From positions 28,830,001 through 28,894,000 of the forward strand of contig NC_059503.1 of NCBI RefSeq assembly GCF_914767665.1: a stretch of 64,000 bases of DNA, given 5' to 3'. Position 1 is the first letter of the stretch, and every line of letters begins with the position of its first letter. Positions 42,401 to 53,200 of the stretch are shown in pieces. The notes under the pieces were generated by a model, which was given only the letters and a program-made list of their open reading frames with translations, searched no databases and had not been told where the DNA came from. The translations under genes and the position numbers were made by a program. This stretch comes from Harmonia axyridis. Its lineage: Eukaryota > Arthropoda > Insecta > Coleoptera > Coccinellidae.

Positions 42401-45400
42401 CCGGCAAAAAAACCTCCCTGATTTCAATAGGCATTTGCAAAAGGAATAAGAAACATATAGAACAATTACTTATATTTGTGAATAGCCTATATGATGTCAT
42501 TTTACATCACTTAGTACACTTTACTTGGTTTTGAAAATTATGTCTGATAAATGATGTCCCCCATTGTCAAGACATTCACTAAGTCTTTCCCTGAAGTTGT
42601 CCATAGTTCTTCGGAAGCCTTGGAATTGCTGCCACTTCCTGCCTAATGGCATCTTTTAGTTCTTGCAGAGTTCTGGGACGATGTTTGTACACTTCAGCCT
42701 TTAGGTACCCCCACAGAAAGAAATCACAAGGTGATAGTTCGGGTGACCTTGGGGGCCAGGAAATGTCATGAATGTCTTAACAATGGGGGACATCATTTAT
42801 CAGACATAATTTTCAAAACCAAGTAAAGTGTACTAAGTGATGTAAAATGGCATCATATAGGCTATTCACAAATATAAGTAATTGTTCTATATGTTTCTTA
42901 TTCTTTTTGCAAATGCCTATTGAAATCAGGGAGGTTTTTTTGCCGGACCCTGTACTAAATTCAATTTTTTTAACGTGCGGTTCCAGCTCAATTATTTATT
43001 TTACCTTTAATCCTTAATTCCTCCAACATTGATATTATTAATGTCTCCTATCTACAAACTGTTCCTGACATAGCTAGGGACTCGGAGCTCAGGCCCCTAA
43101 AAAAGTGCAAGGCAAGAATGACAGTGGGTCCGATGAAATTCTGGCTTTTCTTTGACCATGATTTACAGGTTGTCCCCTTCAAATTTTTGTTTTCCTGCTA
43201 TCTGCAACCGTTCGGTTTTGTGTCTTATCTTGCCAACAGAAGACTTTAGGTTCAGTGTTCTGATTTCAGATCGGCTTACCAGCCGATCTGAAATCAGAAC
43301 ACTGAACCTAAATATGCTATCCTTTGGTGTTCCACATGAGTCTATAGTTGGACCACTCCTTTTCATCATTCACATAAATGATATTTTTTTGTATTAGTCA
43401 ACTTTTTTCCTCCTTTGTGTAGATGACTGCAAATTGTTTCTGTAAATAGCAGCGTCTTCTGTTTTTGTGAAAAAAAAATTTTCCCATTCTTCAATTGGCC
43501 TCGGTGTATGATTAAAATAAATAAATAAATAAATATGTATTTTCAGCATTACTCTGATATAGCCTAGTTGCAAGGGGAATAATACTTTTTTTCTAAGTCG
43601 CTTTTCATCGAAAAAATGTGTAAAATTTGCAGTAGGTACTCTCAAACTGTTCCGGGACCAATTTCTTCCCATTTTCTCCGCTTCAATACCCCCTATAACC
43701 CGCTTAATACGTACGTGCATGGGCTTGCCTAGGAAACGAAGTCGAAGATGACGTGCCACCACGCGATTCGATCGTTTTACGAGCGCGATTGATATAATAA
43801 GCAATTAGACCTTTTAAGGGAAAGGTGGAAATGTTTACTTGTTGCTGAGAAAGGTCGACGGGTGACGGCAATACTGTGTCTTTATGGGGCGTGATCCGAT
43901 ACGATTTTCTACGACGTTTGGAAAGCGTACCTACAATCGGCGAAAGGAGCTTTATCTCGAGGAAATGCGACATGAACCGTCAAGGTTGAGGGTTCTTTTT
44001 CTGAGGTGAAATGTTTGGTATCGCATTCAAATATGGGTATTTCGATTAATGCAACGCAACGATTGCATTAAGTGTATGTAGAAACAACGAATTCAATATG
44101 GAATTCCCACGCATTCAGACGTTAGAAAGGGGCAAACTGAATGCGTGGGAATTATATATTGAATTCGTGGTTTCAGAATTTCGGATTCAATCTTCACAGG
44201 TTGATTTCTAACTATGGTACGTAACTTGTGTGTGAGTGATTCGATAGGTCGTTTTAAGAAAAGGAGACCTTACAATCATATGTCCGTTGCGTCGTTTCGA
44301 AATACGGGGCCGTTGAAGATTGAAAAAAAAGGCAGGTTTTTGTGTAGTTTTTATTTTATTAGATTAAACAACTAAATAAACAACTTTTCAGTCTATTGTG
44401 TTTTCTCCATATAAAGCTTCGTTGACGAGAAACAAATTACCTTATTGTACCTTGTTTCCAAGGCAGGCTTTTTTTCTCGAAAACGAAGCTAGATTTGAAA
44501 AAGACACATGAGACCAAAAAAAATTGTATTTCAAGTTGCTCAATCTTGAAAAAAAGAAATAAAAAGCAATTGGTGTACAACTTTGCTTCCGTGGTAGTCG
44601 AAATAAATATAGTGTAGATTTCATACAATAAGCTAAGGTATTTGTAAACATACGCCATCGAAATATTAGACGATTTGTGTTTGCATCATAAAGTTATTCT
44701 CGATTAAGCATGTCAGCTTTCTAGTCATTTGCAGGAGGTTTGATTTTCTGCTTTAATAGGAAGCAATTTACGGCTGAGGCTCATAGAATGCTTTCAAATA
44801 CTTATGGTGAGGCCGCTATTAGTGAAAGAACGTGCCGAGAATGGTTTCAACGCTTCAAGAACGGTGATTTTGACGTTGAAGAGCAGCATGGCGGTGGAAG
44901 AGAGAAGGCTTTCGAAGATGCAGAATTGGAGGCATTACTTGATCAGGACTCGTGTCAAACGCAACAAGAATTGGCAGGATCATTGGGAGTGACGCAATAA
45001 GCCATTTCGAAACACCTGAAATGAGGAAATTGGGTGCCGTACGAGTTGAAGTCGAGAGATGTTGAACGACTTTTGTTTGCTTGTGAACAGTTGCTTGCAA
45101 GGCAAAGACAGAAGGGATTTCTGCATAGCATTGTGACTGAAGACGAAAAATGGGTTCATTACGATAATCCCAAGCGCAGAAAATCATGTGTATATCCCCG
45201 CCATGCTTCCACATCGACGGTCAAAGCGAATATTCACGATTCCAAAGTCATGCTCAGTTTTTGGTGGGACCAGCTCGGCGTAGTGTATTATGAGTTGTTG
45301 AAATCGACTGAAAAAATCACAGGCGGTCGTTATCGAACACAATTAATGCATTTGAGCCGAGCATTGAAAAACAAACGGCCGCAATAGAACGAGATACATG

Positions 45401-48400
45401 ATTAAGTGATTTCGCATCATGATAATGCTCGACCCCATGTTCCAAAATTGTTCAAAACATACTTGGAATTTGGTTTTATAAAGAAAAAAATTTGATCGAT
45501 TCGTGGATCGCTTCAAAAGATGACCAGTTTTTTCAACGCGGGATTCGTACGCTGCCCAAAAGATGAGAGAAAGTAGTGGCCAGCCATCATAATTGTATAA
45601 CCAGTTTTGTACAATAAAGGCTCGAATTTCGGAAAAACGGCGAAAGCAAAGTTGTACGCATATATACCAAAAAAATCTATGGCGTACTTTGTTCCTCAAT
45701 ATTGTTGTCTGTTGTGCCGATTGAGACACCAATGTACCTAATAATTTCTAATTTCAATCTAGTTAGGGATCAATAAGCGCCTTATTACTTCCAATAACAC
45801 TACCAAATTTCAACCAAATCAGTTTAAGAATATTTACGATAATTCATGAATACCTAAAGTTTCACACCCGATACATACCAGTTTTCATTTCAGTATCTAG
45901 TAACTCGGAAACGATGCAGTTTTTGACATATTATATACTCATATAAACTTTCCTTCCTAAAATTTGCTCGAAAATCACTTCTGAAATATATAGCCCAAAA
46001 ATCCAAATTTCATATTAACATAATTCGTAATATTTTGACGTGAAACATACCATTATTGAATTCATTCAACTAAATTGATAGCGTGACATACGTTACGTCC
46101 ATGTCTTCTTTTCAACCGTCAGACGGTAAAAAATTGTTTGTTAATTCCATCGATTCCGCATTTTGGGCGAATCCTCCATTCGGTGCGTCTACTTCTATGT
46201 AGCTCAAGGGCGTAGCAGCGTTCAAATTTCAATCGGTATGATCAATTTCAATCTGGGACCTCAGGGTGGGCGGCCAACGTTTTGGGCGTCGCTGTGGGCG
46301 CTCGGCTGATAGAAAGCATTTGCAATGATTCCACGTATCAATCTGCATCTCGCCAGTGTGAAATTGGTAATCGGCGACGGTGGGCGCCCTCAATTGAGGC
46401 TGAATTTCGGCTATACATATGTCACAACTGCATATAGCCTTGTGGGTCGCCTAATGTGAGATGAATTAATACATCATTGATTTGTTTCTGCCTATTTTGC
46501 GTTTATTTCACCAGACCTCCGAAATTCTTCGACTAGATGGCGCCACCTTTTGAATATCATAATAGACTACTCGAAGACATAATAGATTAACCTTAGATTA
46601 TTCTATTAAGGATTGCACCAGGAATTTTGTGAGCCGTAATGCTGAGAATGTTACATAAGGCTCGCAGAGAATCAATTTTGAAGAAACACGTGCCTACGTG
46701 CATCCCAAAGCAGTTGAGAATTTCGCCGATATGTCTGAATCTCACGAATCAATTTGTGTTATTTTTAATGATTATTTGGACATAAAACGTGTTCCAGAGC
46801 GTGATGATAGGTCAAGATCGTTAAAGATATGCTAAGAGTATGGTCTATTTCGATTTCAGTATAAATAGACGTGTTCCTCAAAACTATCAATCTTATATCG
46901 AAACATTTAACCGTAAGATGTTTCCATCTCGATATTTTTGACTAATCCAACTCTAAAAATTCATTCGGTATATAACCAGTTATAATATCACAAGAGCATA
47001 GACAATATTCGATTATACATCGATTCACGAGACGTAGTTCGCGAAACATCACGAGAGCGTAGCACATATTTCACATGAGGTATTGCAATGATAACACACG
47101 ACACAGATTTTTCAGAACATCGTTTGCTTGCAGCTCAATTGATTAGATCTGAAGCGACATTTCCATATCCACTTCAAAAGAAGACATGAATAGTATGAGG
47201 AATTAATAGGAGTTGAAGGTAGGGTATTTTTGTCGAATTTTTTATGGCCACTCAGAGAAGGGAAATGATATGATTTCCCCTTAAGAATTCGATATTCCTA
47301 CTACCGAATTTAGCTTTTGAAAACTTGACATGAGTGAATTGCTCATAAGCAAATTGTCCTTGTTTCTGCATATTTAAATTTAATTTGTTCAAGTAACTGG
47401 TAACATAGACCAAAAAATGCCAAATTAGATAACCATGTATCATCCCCAAAGGTTGGAACATGTCTGGTGTCTACTTCATTTCCATAAAAGTGTTTAGTTC
47501 CTCTCTTAGTTCATACACTGTGTTCATACACTGTTCCTCTCTTAGTTCATACACTGTGGAACAAATTCATTTTTAGCTGAACAGACCATTTTAAGAACTA
47601 ATCCTGAAACACCTCGATTTTTGATTTTAATTTACCGTATTTTAAAATAATAATGTAATATATAGGGTGAATTACTTTCGAATAATGACGTCACCGTCAT
47701 TTTTTGTCAATAGAACACCCCCATTTTGTCTCAATTTTCTGATTACTCTAGCTGAGCTGATTCCAAAAATGTATCACATGTCGATTCCAATTGGTACAGG
47801 GTGGACAAAAATAAAATAGTTTTGTGTGTGCTCATAAAGTAACGCGTAACATTCTTTATTAGTTAAATTAACATTATTATCATAAATACTAATTGTCTAG
47901 CGGCAATTGGTTTGAATGTTACACCCTGTAGTTTGTTACATTTTCAGATTAATGTTTCCAAACATGTTTGGTACTTGTGGTCTAGCGACATTATATGAAA
48001 GAAATTAATTCTTATCAATTTAAAAAAAAAACATAGTCGTCTAGTTTTTTGTGAAATGTCATTATTTGTTTAGTAATTTATTGGTGTCTAATGACAGTTT
48101 AGTACTACAATATTTTTGGTATTCGTGAATGTAATATTATTATTATTATCATATTGTATTTTTGTCCACCCTGTACCAATTGGAATCAACATGTGATACA
48201 TTTTTTGAATCAGCTCAGCTAGAGTAATAGGAAAATTGAGACAAAATGGGGGTGTTCCATTTCAAAAAAAAATGACGGTGACGTCATTACTCGAAAGTAA
48301 TTCACCCTGTATATTAGATTATTATTTCAAAATACGGTGAATTAAAATAAAGAATAAAAATCGAGGTGTTTCAGGATTATTCCTTAAAATGGCCTGTTTG

Positions 48401-50168
48401 GCTAAAAATGAATTTGTTCCATACTTTACGGACACAGTGTATAATATCTCTAACCTTTTGCTCTTACTGTGCCAGCACAATCAAGAGGTGGGTCGTGTAT
48501 GGAAAGATCAATTGGCGAGTTGGAGTTTGTACAAGCCTGATCTAAAAAAAAGAAATTAGATACCACTACATTCTGTGGTATAATTCCTGCTGGTCCGCTA
48601 GAACCTTTTTCCATCGATCACGAATGGTTGAGCAGCGATCCAGCGGGCCATTAGTTATTCATTGAAAGGCAGATGTCGTCGGGCGGGACCCATTATCTCC
48701 GGTCGCATAATTAGCAATTAATGATTGATGAGGCGTTCCCTGCAGAGCGCCAAACGGAACGATAACGGGTCGTCGACGACGTCGATCCGCCGGACGGTTC
48801 GATCGCGACGCGTCAATCAGGCGGATATGTACCCAGCTAAGCACTTCAAAAATTTCCAATTTTTCGTTATGAGATTCATTTACCCAAGATCGGACATATC
48901 CAGCAGAAACAATCTGATAGAACACATCAAGCTGAAGTCAACAAAGCCTCAGTTATACAGGATTCGGCACAAAGGCCGGACGCTCTTCAAATTTCAGTAC
49001 TCACATCTCCTATTATGAGGAATGAGGAGGCCAACACACTTGCCAGAAGAGGAGCACAAACTCCTTTCATCGGCCCGAAACTTTTCTGTGGTGTAGACAA
49101 ATGCACATACAAGAGAGAGTTTCAGGAAAGAGAGGTACCCGCAAGACAAAAATTCTGGCGGAATCTTCCTGGTCTGGATCACTCCAAGAAGTTTCTTTGA
49201 AATTTTAACTCTACAAGATCCAAGAAGTATCTGGATCTTAGTAAGAATATGCTACACCTCCTCACTGGATTCCTCAAAGGGCATTGCCGCCTTAGGAAAC
49301 CTCACGAGAATGGGTCTAACAGAAAATGACGTGTGCAGATTCTGTGGGGAGGAGGAAGAAACTCCGGATCACCCGGTGACGGAATGCGTCGCCATCGCTA
49401 GCCAACGCAAAACCTGCCTTGGACACGAAACTTGTAGAAGTGAGGAATTAGCTTATTTCTTCCTATGGGGACACCTCAATGCTCTTATTTACTACAACAA
49501 GCCCCAAACTCTGGACGATTTGAAGGAGGCGTGGAAGTCGCCCAGGCTGATAGAACGATGTTGGGGAGGAGAGACCACTCGAACTTCCAAGAACGCCTCC
49601 AGCAATGCATCGTCAAAAACGGTCGCCACATGACTGACGTGATATTTCACACTCGATTACCACAAATGCTATTTCATTGCGAACCTGAATCCGTCAATAA
49701 ATTTGTTGTCGAGAAAAAATTACCGATTTTATGATTTTTTAAAAACCCTGTATCTGGCTGTTTGAGACATATCGTTTGGGGAAGCAAGCATATGAATGTT
49801 GATGATGAAGAACGAATATAACCCTGCTGCAGACCAGTGCTGCACTATGGTGTGGAAACAAGAGTTGATCGATATAAGAACATTAAGAACAGCGGATAAG
49901 ATAACTCTGAGAACCATCGCAGTAAAAACATAAGGAGACAAAAGAGCATTTTGCAAGGTGAAAGACGTAGTCAGATTGGAAAAAAGAGGAGGAGATATTG
50001 GTGAGAACACGTGGAAATAATGGAGCAAAACAGACTATCACCAAGGTCTCTGGATTTAACACCGTTAGGTTTTCAATATTTTCAAATTGATGAATGTTGT
50101 TCTAACGGCGTTAAATCCTTTTTGAATGTATGATTTGATTCTTCGTTTTCATGTGTTGTGTGTGTGTA

Positions 50169-50212
<44 letters not shown>

Positions 50213-53200
50213 CGCGCTTTTGAATGACGATGGGTTTCATAAAACTTTGATTGAACGATCAACTTGATGACTGTAGTTTGAAAGTGTTAAAAATGAAGTG
50301 AAATTGAACACAGAAATGATTCGATCGAGCAAATCACAAGGATAAATACCCACCATAAATCAAGTTAATTGAAACAAAAATCTACATTTGGAATTTCGTG
50401 AGAAATTGCCTGAATAGGAATCAAAATAAACTCGAAATAAGTGTACTCCTGAATTTACGTCAGCTCTTGCCACATTTTTCCATTGAAAGATTCCAATGCA
50501 GATTTCACGAAACTTTCATTGAGGTAATTGTCACTATCAAATCAATCTCAGTTCATTTTCTGATCCCCATAGATTCAAACCACAATCAACGAATTGATCG
50601 ATCGATTAGAGTTTTGGGAAACCCAACATTAATTAATATTGGAATGAAATGGAAGGGCGAATATACTGAAGAATGTCTTTCCATTTTATTTTTCAACGTG
50701 TTCTTGAGAAAACGATTCGAAAGATATCATCTTCAAATAGTGGGTAAAAATATAAGCGCTCGCTAGCTTTTTCGAATACATAACGATTCTATTGAAGATG
50801 CAGAAAATAGTATAACTGCAGTAAGACCAAATCGAAAAGGCAGTAAAAGTGTAGTATGTATATCCGGGTTCATAGCATTATCTGCCTTCCGGTTCCTAGT
50901 TTCCATAGTAGTATATCTTATCAGTATGCTTGTCTCAAGTCTTTATGGCATTTTCTACTCCTCCCTTATCTTAGTTGTTATTGGGCTCCCTTTTTATTCA
51001 AAGTTTCCAAGTAAAACATTTCAACGTATGTTGGGAAATCGTTCGTCGAGCATACACTACGAATAAATCATACTTCTTGTAGCATATCTGAAAAAATATT
51101 TGATTTACAAAATCTGAGGGCTATTTCGAATTCTGCACCCAGAAATCTACCATGAATAGTTGAAAAAACGTCCAACCAAACTGTCTTGTGGCCTGTAATA
51201 AGCTCGTGAGAGAAGAGATTAACTAGACTGATATGGATGCCAGATTCAGGGGTCGGTGTCTTATTCCACATTGAATTGCTTTGTTCCGCAAATCTTTCAT
51301 TTACAATGCCATACCCATTATTAATATGTTTCCGGAAGAGGTAAGAACCTCAACTATCAATAAATTCAAGTTCAATGAACAGAACCTTGTATGTGGATGA
51401 GTGAGCGCCTAAGTATCATTGCATATTTAACTTCAACCAATGAAATTTTTTCATGTGAATTGTTTATCAGAAAAAAGGTACTTTGAAATTATTAAATCTG
51501 GAGAGAGCCGTATAAAGGTTAAAAGATGGACATATATAGGCAAACTCATCATGATAAAAAACTGAACAATTAAAACAGATATGTAATGAGTTTTTAACGA
51601 AGAGATGCTTCATACAGCATGATCTTTTGATCAAAGTTAAAAGAATATATCAGGAAATTTGGCTGGACTGCTACAGTCTCTGCAGCATTATCAACTTCCA
51701 TAAAATGATATATACAATTATATAAACAGAAACTAGGTTGTGTAGTGATCGAGCAATGTCAAGTACAGATCTCAGATAACCAAAATCGGATTTGAGGTGA
51801 GGCTCCATTGTAATACCAAGATATCTTAAATACATAATCTGATCTCATTACTTCCATATTTTCAACATTATTAACAGACAACTTATTTCAATTCAATAGT
51901 CAATTTCCATAATTAGAAAATAGTTGGGAGTGTTTTCTCAGAAATAATGGCAAAGAACATTGAACCAGACTTGAATATAAGATGGGATCCTCCCCATTTT
52001 TCATGCATTTGGTTCTTCGAACGTTCGGATAATAGCTGAATCACACGGAAAAGGTGGAAAAGAGACATTATAAAGTAATCATTAAGAAACTCAATAGCAG
52101 ATTTCAGGATTTTAGGGAGTAATCGTATTTACGATGAAACGATCGCTTAATCATTTCATTATGTCTGTATTTTTATAATTTTCAGCTGGGAATGAACCAT
52201 AAGTTCAACTCACTGATGAAGAATCCGTCCTCAAATTCGATTCTGTCCGTCCGACCAAAAAATACACGATAACTTTCGAATGGAAGGACCTAGAAAATTG
52301 AAATTTTCGGGGAAAGTTCGGATATCGAAAGTCACAGTTGAGTTCGTTAATGAGCAAAATCTGATTGAGGGTTCCAAAAATATGGCCGTTTGAAATTTTG
52401 TGTTTCTGATAATTTCTAAAAAGGTATCCAATATTTGCTTGAACACAAAATAGTTGTAATTTTGGGCGTTGATTTGAATCGTCAATTTCAAGCTGATTAC
52501 ATGATAGAGACCATATAATATTCAAGAAAATATTGGAAAAGTAATACCCAATCTTTCCTTTATCAACAATTCAATTAAGTTGAGATTTTCAAATGTTAAT
52601 ACACATTAATCACGTCAAGATACTTGAGAAATTTCATGTTGATTGGATCAATAGAACTATAAAAATTCAGAATAGAGAAAAAAACTTAAAATGTATTTTA
52701 ATGACCACTTGAAATTTTGCATGTATTTGAAGAATAACAAATGATTCAAATAAATTAATTCATTTCGAGGTTTTTCCAAAGACGAAAAACGGTAAAACGG
52801 TTTTAAGCATATGGAATTTTGAACAAACTTGGTTTCTTTCAATCCATGCAATAGGAAAATTCCATAAGAAACAGGGTGTGCCGTAAAATATATGCTTGTT
52901 GATTTGGACTGGCACACTCTGTGTATTTCGAAATCTTTTGAGAATGTAGCTTCAATGAAGCCAAATGATACTGCGTCGAAAAAAAATCGAAAATTTCAGC
53001 GCTTAAGCGTAATGAAGCATTTCGTCAATGGTGGAACAGCCTGTATATAGAATAATCATGTCAGGATTCAAGCGAAATTGATCGTGTTGATAGGTCATCA
53101 TAACTATGAAAAACTTTAGTAGAATAGCGAGAAAAGACCTAATATTTCACTGAAAACATATTTAACTGAATTTTTGTATGCATTCAAAGAATAACAATTT

